Assembly: GCA_964020155.1 (NCBI GenBank) | Contig: OZ026555.1 | Coordinates: 5,092,295 to 5,156,294 of the forward strand | DNA from: Chondrilla cf. caribensis | Lineage: Eukaryota; Porifera; Demospongiae; Chondrillida; Chondrillidae | Length of the DNA: 64,000 nt | Direction of reading: 5' to 3' | Part shown: in pieces, positions 1 through 40,788 of the stretch | Layout of the letters: the number at the start of each line of letters is the position of its first letter | How positions within the stretch are numbered: the stretch's first letter is position 1 | Translations under genes and position numbers: made by a program | Notes under the pieces: generated by a model | What the model was told of the DNA's origin: nothing | The model's input: the letters and a program-made list of their open reading frames with translations, nothing else | Database searches by the model: none

Positions 1-43
1 GTGTGCGGGATGGCTACAAGTTTAGTACAGTATCTCAATGATG

Positions 44-272
44 TAGCATGGGGTACAGTGTACGTATGGTGCAACATGGGGTACAATGTACGTACGTATG
101 GTACAAGATGGGGTACAATGTACGTACGTATGGTACAGCATGGGGTACAATGTACGTATGGTACAATATGGGGTACAATGTACGTATGGTACAGCATGGG
201 GTACAATGTACGTATGGCACAGCATGGGGTACAATGTACGTATGGTACAACACGGGGTACAGTGTACGTATG
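44..272. repeat. Minisatellite, ~27-31 bp unit, in an intron
   Basis: About eight imperfect copies of a unit containing tacgtatggtacagcatggg. It fills the intron before the first recognisable exon at 423. The remaining bases from 1 to 422 hold nothing else that I can support. Confidence 0.85.
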
Positions 273-422
273 GTACACACCACAGAAAAGACCAGGACAA
301 CCACAACCTTCAGGTTGTTTGTCTGCAAATTACGTATCTCCAAAATGCCTGCAGATAACTGTACTTTTCCTGTGACATATGTACGTGTGTTCATGTGAAT
401 TAATGTATTGTGTGTCCCCCAG

Positions 423-858
423 GTGAAATCATTGCATGATGTATTGTCAGAGAAGTCCAACACTGTCACAGTGCTCCAACACGACCTTGACCAGCGGGCA
501 GCCCTCCTCACAGCAGCCGAGGAGAAGATAGGATCTCTCAACGAGTGCGTGAACACCACTGTGTCCAGTCTTCAGGCCGACTTCAGCAGGACCAAGAAGG
601 ACCTGCAGAAGAAGCTCTCTGAACTGAGAATACAACTAGGGGAGAGAGAGCTGGACATCAGAGAGCTGACTAAGGAGAAGGAAGAATTGTTGTTCAGAAT
701 GGAAGGAATTGATAAGGTGTGTGGACCTGTAACATGTGGACTGTTGTTGTTATCCTGTGATCTGTATGTTGTATGAATGCTGTAGATGGGAGGAGCTGAG
801 AGCATCCGAGCACACATCAATGGTTTGATGGATGCAGTGAGTGTACAGTAGTGTGTGT

Positions 859-914
<56 letters not shown>

Positions 915-2522
915 ATACGTGCATGCTTATCATGTATGTACGTATGTTTCAGGAGAAGGACAAAATGAAGAAGATTAGTGAGTTGCAAGTACAGAGTGAA
1001 GCTAAGGTACAACAAGAAAGGCAAAGGTTTGTGATGTGTAGTTGATGTTTCTATCCAAATGTACACACGTATGTATATACGTACATGTACGTACGTATGT
1101 ACACATGTCTGTACTGTATATACGTATATGTTTCATTTGTATTATGTATATATTTTAGTAACATAGTATAATACACTGTGCATATGTTGGCATTCAGGAA
1201 TGCTGAACTGCTGAGTGAAGTGGCTTCTCTAAGGACCAAGTTGAAGTCAAGTCGAGCTAGACTGAAGGACAGTGAAGAGAAGCTCTCCGGGGTGGTGCAT
1301 ATGAAGGCAGATTACGAACGAATGCAGAACTCCCTGAAGTCCGACCTCTACAGCCTGAAGGAGAGGGTGAGTGCTGTGTGGTGTGGTCGGTGGGCATGCA
1401 TGCAAGTGCTGTGTCCTCACTGCAGCTGTCTGATGCTGAGGGGCAACTGAAGAAACAGTCCAATGTTCGTGTTGAGGCAGAGATGCTGAACAAGTCTCTA
1501 CAAAAAGGCAAGATATTCACTCTCCCTGGTAGATGTTGTGTAATGGATGACAAACAGTTCCCTTCAAACCTTCCCAGTGTGATGGACCGCATTCATATGT
1601 AGCTAGTCCAGTAGTAGACACCACCCCTTCCTGCTCTGTATTGCAGTTCATGATAGGTTTGGTACCTTGAGATGTAACAAGGATAGGATAGGACTTGCCC
1701 CTTCAAACCAATATGCCCAGTAAATGAATGAGTGTTTTTGTCTACATGTGTGTGTGTGACAACCTCCATCTTCACCTCACACCAGAGGTTCACCATTTGA
1801 ACAAGAAACTGAGTGCCAGTGCTGCCAGTGTGCTGGACCAGGAGAAGGAGCGGCAGAAGCTGGAGAGACACAACAGAAAGATCGCGGAGGAGCTCAAATC
1901 CTACAAGGTGTGCTCTGCATGAGCTGGTCCATGTAGTCCTCCCTCATGTACTCATTCTGGATCATGTGAACTGGTCCATGTAGTCCTCCCTTGTGTACTT
2001 GTTCTGGATCATGGCTTCATCTGTTGTGTTTGTGTTTCCCCAGGAGCATGTAGCCAGCAACTTTGTGGAGAAGAGCGAGGCCCTGGCACTGAAGAAGCAC
2101 ATTGAAGAGAAGGTGCACACACACGTACATGCACACACACACACACACACACACACGCACAAACACACAATTTTTTTACAAATATGTGAAAGGCCTTGTG
2201 TCCCAGTTAATGTCATGCTGTACATATGTACTTGACTCTATGGTGCCTAACAATAATGTTCTTCAAACCTGAGTCTGTTTGCATTAGTTGGCACTGAAGG
2301 CAATGATCAGTGGAGGGGGTTTGTTGGGAGGATTGTGACCATTTCTCCTAACAATAGGCCCACAATGAACTGAAGAAGAAGCTCCAGGAAGTGAATGACC
2401 ACTTACAGCAGCAAGCCCTGAACCAACAAGACCTTGAACAGATGAGACTAGCGAGTGAGGCAGAATGGAAGGAAAGATATAATCAGGATACTACTCATCT
2501 CAAAGTGTGTGGTGTGTGGTGT

Positions 2523-2609
<87 letters not shown>

Positions 2610-2641
2610 TTGTGTGTGTGTGTGAGTGTGTGTGTGTGTGT

Positions 2642-2710
<69 letters not shown>

Positions 2711-3758
2711 CAAGCTCCACTTTCTGTCCCACTGTCGTCATGCTGTCCATCATAATGTCTCTAGATGCAGATATCCCAGCTCCAGTCTGCCCTGGAGGAG
2801 TCCAGGCTGGTCAATGACAAGTGTACCACGGAATCGAAGAAATTCAGAACTTTATACGAATCAGAGCTCTCAAAGACACAACGACTGAATTCTCGGCTTG
2901 AACGAGCCAAGGAGAATGCTGCTGCATCAAGAACAAAGCTATTGTGAGAGCTTGAACACACATTTCATTGTTACTAGCATTGTCTGTCTTGAAGTAGCTG
3001 TTATACGTACGTACGTATGTATTTGCATGACTTTATGACATATGGAGTAAGACTGTTTGTAATCCTCACACCCGGACCACTGCATGCACACATGCGCATG
3101 TACAGTTGGTACTGTCATTAGTGCACAGCTGCACTATTTGCACCTAAAGTGTGTTAGTGCATGTGCAGACAGGGAATATTTTGTGTTATTATGACATTGT
3201 GTATTTGATTAAACTATTTTTTCCTGCTGTGTACGTGTGTAGGTTGGAAAGGAACAGGGAACGTCTGTTAGCAGACACTACACTCTCCAATGCCACTAAG
3301 CTGGATCACAGTCACATGACACCACATGCAAGTCACCTGACTGAACCAGTAGCTCCAACATCAGCAAGAAACAATTCGGTAAGCAGGTTGCCAAGACTAG
3401 TGGTTGATGTGTTTGGTCTCACATTTCATTCCTCTACTCTACAGACCGTGCAGAGCGAGGATGACGCACTCCTGTCCAGTGTGAGGAGGACCCTTGACAA
3501 CAGTCTGGCCAAGCATCTCGACCCAGGTGAGGAGGGTTGCTCCTTGAACACAATGCACACCTGAATGATGGCAACTGCATAGCACTGCTCTTGACTGTTG
3601 TGCATTTGTGTGTGGATTTGTTAGGTTTGACCCCAATTTTGAAGTGGAAGTCGGAAGGACCTTCGGAGCCAAGTTTCTTGAAACCTTCCGACCTTACAAG
3701 GACGGCTGGTGATGACGCTCATTTGCAGAGCATAATAAGAGGATACAAACTACACTAA
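423..3758 (+). CDS. Coiled-coil protein, ANKRD26 C-terminal-like (5' end outside window)
   Basis: Partial gene entering from the left. Exons I can join in frame: 423-716, 786-836, 953-1026, 1198-1366, 1426-1507, 1786-1907, 2044-2112, 2358-2504, 2765-2943, 3243-3378, 3445-3526 and a last exon from about 3625 to the stop at 3756-3758. The product is almost wholly charged heptad-repeat coiled coil. The stretch around 2850-2943 and 3243-3290 (FRTLYESELSKTQRLNSRL, then a KLL-LERNRERLL segment) resembles the conserved C-terminal block of ANKRD26-type proteins, which act at centriolar distal appendages; that assignment is from family memory. No ankyrin repeats are visible because the 5' part is missing. 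The intron after 1507 appears to use a GC donor. The last exon's reading frame is the least certain part, because a second frame there also looks protein-like. Other long coiled-coil families remain possible. Confidence 0.5.
2524..2707. repeat. (GT)n microsatellite, ~180 bp
   Basis: Nearly uninterrupted GT dinucleotides in an intron of the coiled-coil gene, starting about 20 bp after the donor at 2505. The exons on both sides join in frame across it. Confidence 0.95.
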
Positions 3759-3917
3759 ACATGGCAAATCGTACTGTGATATTCATTGTAGCATGAATGT
3801 AATCTTGTTCTTGTTCCCAATATTTCGAGCGTTTTCTGGAATATTGATTTTCTCGATGATGACATATGTAGAGCCTATGATGATGACGCGGGTGCGATAT
3901 AAGTGAGGGGCGTACTG

Positions 3918-3925
3918 TGACGTCA
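3918..3925. promoter_or_regulatory. Palindromic CRE-type site upstream of HUWE1
   Basis: A full tgacgtca octamer lies 163 bp before the HUWE1 start codon, in the 330-bp spacer after the coiled-coil gene. An E-box-like cacgtgg follows at about 3929, and a YY1-like aaaatggctgcc lies at 3947-3958. CREB/ATF binding is inferred from the motif alone. Confidence 0.5.
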
Positions 3926-4088
3926 TTACACGTGGCGTAGTGGTTGAAAATGGCTGCCCATACGGAGGCGATAGCGAATCTGTGATTTAGCTTTCCACCA
4001 TTGTAGAACTATATTGGAATTTGTTGTTGTCGTCGTAACCGTACCAATACTCCCCTAGTGGGTTTAGTAGTGTTTGGGACCCATTAAA

Positions 4089-30454
<26,366 letters not shown>

Positions 30455-30494
30455 ACATTCACTAAACACAGCCTGAATAGATGCATGTGTAATT

Positions 30495-30500
30495 ATTAAA
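30495..30500 (+). terminator. Poly(A) signal candidate for HUWE1
   Basis: An attaaa hexamer 41 bp after the HUWE1 stop, followed by a T-rich stretch. The SF3A3 start codon is only 234 bp after the HUWE1 stop, so the 3' end must be near here. Confidence 0.45.
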
Positions 30501-30688
30501 CTCTTATTTTACTGTACCTAATGTATTATCTCTGTAATGCATCTCAAAGCCCTCGCACTCAGTTTACCTTGGTTATTTACAAGTGCACTATTACATACAC
30601 GGTATATACGTAGCTGTGCGGCACACGTGGTCGTCACGTGGTGATAAATGGCTGTCCGACGTTTAGCTTGCGTATAATATTAGAGAAA

Positions 30689-33872
<3,184 letters not shown>

Positions 33873-34316
33873 CTACATACCCCTTCAAACTGTAGAAGCC
33901 CCTCACCGTGCTACAGTACCATATGTTATGTATTAATGTGGGCATGTCAGCTGTTCCAGTGTAGTGCATGTTGAGTGGTGTACGGTGTAGAGTGAGTGCG
34001 GAGGCTGTTGCTAGGTTGTGCACCACACAGTGGTGATGTGTTGGATCGTGGCCATCTATATACAGTAGTTGATTGGATTCAGCATGCTATATACACTTAT
34101 AATATTATCAGGTTGAGTTGCTGTGCGTCACACCAGTGTGTGTGTGCGTGCGTGCGTGTGTGTACAATTAATTTAGTGATTTCTAATCCAACACCACTTG
34201 TCTGTTGACCTTTTTATCCACCACTATTTCCCAGTATCAAGATACTCTACAGACAGTATGTAATATCCAGTTGATCTGCTAAACTCGTTATTCCAGTATA
34301 TTTGTTCAAAAATGAA

Positions 34317-34495
34317 AGGACGTTTTTTTCCATGAAAAAAATAGCTCACTTCCTGGTGGTCAGTCGCAATACTCTCTACAAAGAACCGTAGGGGGGAGCT
34401 TTGGGACTCGCGGCTGACCTCCCAGCTAGAATGGTGTATTCTGCATTTGTGGAATGACACAAGTACACAGTCTCTGTGGAAAGTCCCTGTAAAGC
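34317..34495 (+). repeat. 3' fragment of the ~550-bp dispersed repeat (third copy)
   Basis: Matches the 3' third of the units at 35496 and 39690 (aatagctcacttcctggtgg onward), ending at aaagtccctgtaaa. It lacks the tRNA-like core. From the SF3A3 stop at 33872 to this point I see only the 3' UTR and AT-rich spacer. Confidence 0.9.
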
Positions 34496-34645
34496 TGACT
34501 GAATCAACTTTTGTAAATTATTAATAAGTAGAATGGTAAATTTAAAGTTTTCAATTCTTATCACTGTCAATGCAATGAACTGTGATATTTCTCTGGAAGT
34601 GTTCGGAGAAGACCTGCAGAAAGACAAGAGCAGAGCAATCACATT

Positions 34646-35224
34646 TTACATACCAGCTACAGATATGCACCTAGTGACCCTCTCACCTCGGTCCTTCAAT
34701 ACTGTCCTACTAAACAGTTTGGAGAAGTACCTCTGGAGAGTTAAAAATATGTTCACAACAATATGACTATTTCAGTGGACACTGATGACCTGTCCTGAGT
34801 CACACAAGCAAGTGACAATGGTCTTGCCAGGCCCCAATGTTCTTGCAACCTATAAATTGTGTGTGTGTTACCATGATACTACCAAGGTGTAGACCATTGA
34901 GCGAACCTTAACAGCAGCAGCAACGTTCAGTCCGGATGATGCTCCCACAAAGAAACCTTCTTCATGGAGAATTCTAAATGTCTAAGAAGTAACAACTACA
35001 TGACTTTACAAATAAACAAATCAACTAATGTTATACCACGCACCATTGTTACAGCCTCTTCATCAGATATCATAACAGCAGAATCTATAGGAGCACCAGA
35101 TACATTGTTAGTCACTCTTCCCTGACCAATGCCTTCAGTAATTGAGGATCCTTCTGTTCTTTCCAGTTTACCATGAGAAAAGTAGTTGTAGAGTACACTT
35201 TCCTGAAATAATGCATCGCCTACA

Positions 35225-35288
<64 letters not shown>

Positions 35289-35388
35289 AACACCACAACA
35301 ACACAGGCATGTTCACCTGAGGATCAGCAAGGACAACTTGCACTAGGGGATTTTTCTCTTTCAGGAACAAACCAACACCTCTCAGGGC
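34646..35388 (-). CDS. Cysteine-synthase-like PLP enzyme, C-terminal half (5' end missing)
   Basis: Reads on the minus strand. Five exons, all phase 0: 35317-35388, 35044-35202, 34907-34981, 34790-34849 and 34646-34732 including the stop, giving 150 codons. The translation has hallmarks of the O-acetylserine (thiol)-lyase family: GLFLKEKNP, GSSITEGIGQGRVTNN, HEEGFFVGASSGLNVAAA (the Ser in ASSG is the usual PLP ring-nitrogen ligand), GPGKTIVTCLCDSGQ and RYFSKLF. The N-terminal half with the Schiff-base Lys is absent. An acceptor stands before the first exon, but the sequence beyond it (35391-35490) is satellite-like and then dispersed repeat, and I found no further exons up to 40 kb. It is either a 5'-truncated copy or a gene with its first exons far upstream. 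The enzyme would make cysteine or use a related beta-substituted serine; the substrate is not decidable. Confidence 0.75.
35226..35287. repeat. (AC)n microsatellite in a cysteine-synthase intron
   Basis: About 30 AC units in the intron between the exons at 35202 and 35317 of the minus-strand gene. Confidence 0.93.
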
Positions 35389-35390
35389 CT

Positions 35391-35490
35391 GTAGGTCGAG
35401 GAATGTGTCTGTGCATTCGTATTCGAGCTATGATGCATCACGTACTCAAAGGAGAGGCCGAGGTGACAAGCCGAAAAATTGACATTTTAT
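35391..35490. repeat. Partial unit of the 359-bp satellite
   Basis: Resembles the satellite segment gtgtctgtgcattcgtattt ... gaggccgtggtgacaagcc, diverged by about 10 percent by eye. It abuts the 5'-most cysteine-synthase exon, so the gene's 5' side is interrupted by repeat DNA. Confidence 0.75.
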
Positions 35491-35495
35491 ATATA

Positions 35496-36044
35496 ATGCA
35501 TTCCTACGCGTAACTACTACAGTGAATTTATATTATTTATATTGTGCGAACAAAATGGCCGATTTCAAAACGCCGACAATTAGGATTTGGGCTAGAATTT
35601 GAGCGCAAAGACTTCAACGAACTTTAAATCTTCACCGAAGGTTCTTCTAAACCTATTAGAGACGATCAAGTGATTCGAGTGCCTGGGGGTGGCTTATTCT
35701 CCGAATTGAACATTGAGGGCAACTTTAAATAGCGCAGATAGTAATAATAAAATAGATAGGTCACGGTAGCCGGTTGGTCAGGTGACACGACTCTAGGCTC
35801 CAGGTCGCGGGTTCGAATCCTCAATAGGACGGTTTTTTTCTCTGAAAAAAAATAGCTCACTTCCTGGTGGTCAGTCGCAATACTCTCTACAAAGAACCGT
35901 AGGGGGGAGCTTTGGGACTCGCGGCTGACCTCCCAGCTAGAATAGTGTCTTCTGCATTCGTGGAATGACGCAAGTACACAGTCTCTGTGGAAAGTCCCTG
36001 TAAAACTCTACATATATAGGTGTCTTTGACCCTGAGTGGGTGAC
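35496..36044 (+). repeat. ~550-bp dispersed repeat with tRNA-like core, copy A
   Basis: Near-identical to 39690-40237. The centre (35759-35832) looks tRNA-derived: gtagccggttggtcagg resembles an A box, and gcgggttcgaatcc a B box, followed by a T run. The stems no longer pair fully. The 260 bp before the core are shared between copies too, so either the element is composite or it travelled as one block. After the end at 36044, bases 36045-36511 are AT-rich with no feature that I can support. Confidence 0.85.
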
Positions 36045-36511
36045 TATTTTATTAATTACAAATCCGAGAATTACTTCATTTCATTAATTTTAATGTGATC
36101 ATTATAATACAGTGTTTTGATACTTGGACAAATTATGGACAACATAGGGTTGGAAAGAGTGAAAGCTATTGCTCCACCCACGTACTACCGTTTTAACTAA
36201 TGTTTATTATGTAATTATGCATTTATTTTCATTGTATCAAGTATCTATGGCCTAAATAAGTATACCCAACTTAACCTAAGTGACAGTCGATTAGAACAGA
36301 GGGAATGGGTATTTCCTGTGAATGTGTAAAAGGGGTGGGTCCTGTATTGATGTCACGGCGTTAAAATCAAGATGCTGATTGTCCTACATGTAGTTAAATT
36401 TGATATTAATTTTTACAAAGCCAAAAGGTTTCAAAATGAAAGTATGTCAGTCACCTTTATCAGTTTGGAACACTTACGTATGTTTGCAAGAAGTTCAACT
36501 GTGGTATAATA

Positions 36512-36804
36512 TGACTGAATCAACTTTTATAAATTATTAATAAGTAGAATGGTAAATTTAAAGTTTTCAATTCTTATTACTGTCAATGCAAAGAACTGTG
36601 ATATTTCTCTGGAAGTGTTCGGAGAAGACCTGCAGGAAGGCAAGAGCAGAGCATTCACATTTTACATACCAGCTACAGGTATGCACCTAGTGACCCTCTC
36701 ACCTCGGTCCTTCAATACTGTCCTACTAAACAGTTTGGAGAAGTACCTCTGGAGAGTTAAAAATATGTTCACAACAATTTGACTATTTCAGTGGACACTG
36801 CTGA
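36512..36804. repeat. 293-bp duplication of the 3' end of the cysteine-synthase-like gene
   Basis: Copy of 34496-34788 at a constant offset of 2,016 bp with under ten differences by eye. It includes the final exon and part of the preceding intron, but ends exactly where the upstream exon would begin and joins the satellite array instead. Confidence 0.93.
36662..36748 (-). pseudogene. Duplicated last exon of the cysteine-synthase-like gene
   Basis: Encodes the same 28 C-terminal residues (RYFSKLFSRTVLKDRG...) with its own acceptor, stop and one Ser-to-Pro change. No upstream exon is present; the satellite array lies where it should be. It is therefore probably non-functional. Confidence 0.8.
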
Positions 36805-38912
36805 CATCAAAATGCATCTTTATTGTCACCACGAGGCTCATAGCGCACTCAGGACAATCTCAATTCTTACGAAATTGTGTGGGTGAGTTTAGCACGGATA
36901 CTGGCTAGCCCTTGGTGACCAGCAAAGAAATGTCCAATTGCTCAGGTGATCACCACAAGGCATATTACGCTTATATACATACAAAAGTACATACATTTTA
37001 TTATATGTGGCATATGGGCACTGGGGAGAATATTTGGTCGACATCAAAATGCATCTTTATTGCTATCAGAAGGACCGTACTAGGTCCAGGAGTGTATCTG
37101 TGCATTCTTATTTGACCTATGATGCATCACGTGCACACAGGAGAGGCCGTGGTGACAAGCCAAAAAATGACATTTTTTTGCTTGTCACCACGAGGCTCAT
37201 AGCGCACTCAGGACAATCTCAATTCTTACGAAATTGTGTTGGTGAGTTTAGCACGGACACTGGCTAGCCCTTGGTGACCAGCAAAGAAATGTCCAATTGC
37301 TCAGGTGATCACCACAAGACATATTACACTTATATACATACAAAAGTACATACATTTTATTATATGTGGCATAAGGGCACTGGGGAGAATATTTGGTCGA
37401 CATCAAAATGCATCTATTTTGTTATTACAACGACCATACTAGGTCCAGGAGTGTGTCTGTGCATTCGTATTTGACCTATGATGCATCAAGTGCACACAGG
37501 AGAGGCCGTGGTGACAAGCCAAAAAAATGACATTTTTTTGCTTGTCACCACGAGGCTCATAGCGCACTCAGGGCAATCTCAACTCTTACGAAATTGTGTT
37601 GGTGAGTTTAGCACGGATACTGGCTAGCCCTTGGTGACCAGCAAAGAAATGTCCAATTGCTCAGGTGATCACTACAAGGCATATTACACTTATATACATA
37701 CAAAAGTTTATACATTTTATTATATGTGGCATATGGGCACTGGGAGAATATTTGGTCGACATCAAAATGCATCTTTATTGCTATCACAAGGACCGTACTA
37801 GGTCCAGGAGTGTGTCTGTGCATTCGTATTTGACCTATGATGCATCACGTGCACACAGGAGAGGCCGTGGTGACAAGCCAAAAAATGACATTTTTTTGCT
37901 TGTCACCACGAGGCTCATAGCGCACTCAGGACAATCTCAATTCTTACGAAATTGTGTTGGTGAGTTTAGCACGGATACTGGCTAGCCCTTGGTGACCAGC
38001 AAAGAAATGTCCAATTGCTCAGGTGATCACCACAAGGCATATTACGCTTATATACATACAAAAGTACATACATTTTATTATATGTGGCATATGGGCACTG
38101 GGAGAATATTTGGTCGACATCAAAATGCATCTTTATTGCTATCAGAAGGACCGTACTAGGTCCAGGAGTGTGTCTGTGTATTCGTATTTGACCTATGATG
38201 CATCACGTGCACACAGGAGAGGCCGTGGTGACAAGCCAAAAAAATGACATTTTTTTGCTTGTCACCACGAGGCTCATAGCGCACTCAGGACAATCTCAAT
38301 TCTTACGAAATTGTGTTGGTGAGTTTAGCACGGACACTGGCTAGCCCTTGGTGACCGGCAAAGAAATGTCCAATTGCTCAGGTGATCACCACAAGGCATA
38401 TTACACTTATATACATACAAAAGTACATACATTTTATTATATGTGGCATATGGGCACTGGGGAGAATATTTGGTCGACATCAAAATGCATCTATTTTGTT
38501 ATTACAACGACCGTACTAGGTCCAGGAGTGTGTCTGTGCATTCGTATTTGACCTATGATGCATCACGTGCACACAGGAGAGGCCGTGGTGACAAGCCAAA
38601 AAAATGACATTTTTTTGCTTGTCACCACGAGGCTTATAGCGCACTCAGGACAATCTCAATTCTTACGAAATTGTGTTGGTGAGCTTAGCACGGACACTGG
38701 CTAGTCCTTGGTGACCAGCAAAGAAATGTCCAATTGCTCAGGTGATCACCACAAGGCATATTACACTTATATACATACAATAGTACATACATTTTATTAT
38801 ATGTGGTATATGGGCACTGGGGAGAATATTTGGTCGACATCAAAACGCATCTTTTTGTTATCACAAGGACTGTACTAGGTCCAGGAGTGTGTCTGTGCAT
38901 TCGTATTTCTCA
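36805..38912. repeat. Satellite array, ~359-bp unit, about six units
   Basis: Unit starts recur near 36806, 37041, 37400, 37761, 38118, 38478 and 38838; the first unit lacks about 135 bp. Each full unit contains tgaccagcaaagaaatgtcc, tttattatatgtggcat and a ~45-bp near-perfect inverted repeat (cgtggtgacaagcc ... gcttgtcaccacg around A/T runs). Units differ by few substitutions, indicating recent expansion. Short open frames repeat with the unit and are not considered genes. Bases 38913-39689 hold no gene that I can support. Confidence 0.95.
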
Positions 38913-39689
38913 AACTTCCTGAGAAGACGGCCATGCTGGTGTCGGAGGGAAAGGGGGGTCACTGACACCTATGACACTGGTGGGAAATACAAAATGGCAT
39001 GTGCTGGTCGACGAGATACGTACCTAAATACCTGACCCATTGTAGCATAATGCGGTGTGCTAGATTTGGTATATATAATATAACTTATTGTGTTGACATT
39101 GTGATAATAGATTATTGTAAAACAGGTACTGGCAATAGTTCTATTTTGATGTGTGTGTTTGCAGTGCTACACAGAACTATTGATTTTGCATGTGGAGGTC
39201 TGTCTTGTTTCCCACCAGAACAAGTGGTACTCTGAGAGCAGATGTAATACTTGAGTATGATAATCACAGTGGATCACATAATGATGTACTCACTGGTTAC
39301 TACCAGTCATGTCCAGTATCCTGTCATGAATGATCTGCACTACTTCAAAACTGAACACAAAGCAAGTAACATATTCTATCAGTTAATATACCTCAACCCA
39401 TATCCTACACAACCACACCTCGAAGATGCAATTTGGTAATATCTTCTCTTTGCAGAGGAATACTGCTATGTCCCTTACAGTGTTCGCGCATTCTCCGACG
39501 AAGTTTCTATCACAGGAAAGCAATATTATAATGCACATACAGTCTGGAATGCAGGAAAACTTTACATACCCTCGGGTTTTATAGTATGAAACAGAAGACT
39601 TTGTGAAGCTCCCTTGCCGTAGCTACGAGCTACGTAGCTCCACCATCTTCGAGTATTCGAATTTAGGAAATACTGCAACATCATATAAT

Positions 39690-40237
39690 ATGCATTCCTA
39701 CGCGTAACTACTACAGTGAATTTATATTATTTATATTGTGCGAACAAAATGGCCGATTTCAAAACGCCGACAATTAGGATTTGGGCTAGAATTTGAGCGC
39801 AAAGACTTCAACGAACTTTAAATCTTCACCGAAGGTTCTTCTAAACCTATTAGAGACGATCAAGTGATTCGAGTGCCTGTGGGTGGCCTATTCTCCGAAT
39901 TGAAAATTGAGGGCAACTTTAAATAGCGCAGATAGTAATAATAAAATAGATAGGTCACGGTAGCCGGTTGGTCAGGTGACACGACTCTAGGCTCCAGGTC
40001 GCGGGTTCGAATCCTCAATAGGACGGTTTTTTTCTCTGAAAAAAATAGCTCACTTCCTGGTGGTCAGTCGCAATACTCTCTACAAAGAACCGTAGGGGGG
40101 AGCTTTGGGACTCGCGGCTGACCTCCCAGCTAGAATAGTGTCTTCTGCATTCGTGGAATGACGCAAGTACACAGTCTCTGTGGAAAGTCCCTGTAAAACT
40201 CTACATATATAGGTGTCTTTGACCCTGAGTGGGTGAC
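39690..40237 (+). repeat. ~550-bp dispersed repeat with tRNA-like core, copy B
   Basis: Second full copy, almost identical to 35496-36044; the tRNA-like core lies at 39953-40026. Immediately downstream, 40251-40330 (tctaaacctaaaagagacagcc ... gtaatttgagtg) resembles an older copy of the element's 5' part. From about 40340 to 40788 I see only AT-rich spacer. Confidence 0.85.
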
Positions 40238-40788
40238 CTTTTTTATTTATTCAGGAGCTGTCGCAGCATTTTTCTAAACCTAAAAGAGACAGCCAAGTAA
40301 TTTGAGTGTGGGGTAGGTAGCTCCACGGCTTTCAAACTCAAATTACTGTATAATTCCCATAATATGCTATTTGTCTCGAGAACCCACAGAGTGACCATCT
40401 TCTTGAGCACTCTGATCTTCATAGACAAAGCTTATTCTGATGGTGAAACTCTGATATTCCTTTGCATACCAAGTTTGTCCACATCACAGGCATTATAGCT
40501 AGTATCATCATAGACATTCTAAACTACGTAACCATTACGTTATGTAGTTTAGAGTGCCCATGGTATCATCAACTCCACTTAACAGTTGTAACCGAATTTT
40601 AGACCACATTTCACTCGATATATGAATTTGACACTACAATAATTAGTTGTCATGTGTACATACAGGAATGAAGTATGATATGACAAATAACAGTTATGTA
40701 TAGTTCATGATAAAAACACTATCATACAGATACACAGTCACTAATTAACATTGGATGAGAATGTAGGAATGATAAAGCAGTTTCTCTT

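Noticed and set aside
34533..34766. A 77-codon plus-strand frame repeated at 36549-36782, first taken for a conserved small gene
   Set aside because: It is antisense to the last exon and intron of the cysteine-synthase-like gene. Differences between the copies are almost all amino-acid changing in this frame, so there is no sign of selection on it.
35759..35832. Calling the tRNA-like core of the dispersed repeat a functional tRNA
   Set aside because: The T stem (gcggg/cctca) and acceptor ends do not pair; only A- and B-box-like sequences remain.
36912..38551. Repeated ~67-106-codon frames in the 35-39 kb island
   Set aside because: They recur once per ~359-bp satellite unit with random changes and no codon structure.
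36805..38912. CRISPR-like array interpretation of regularly spaced repeats
   Set aside because: Unit length of ~359 bp with no unique spacers, in an animal genome; it is a satellite.
39470..39588. Possible exon EEYCYVPYSVRAFSDEVS... preceded by an acceptor-like ctctttgcag
   Set aside because: Only about 45 codons, no family match, and no upstream exon with a usable donor; not enough to call a gene.
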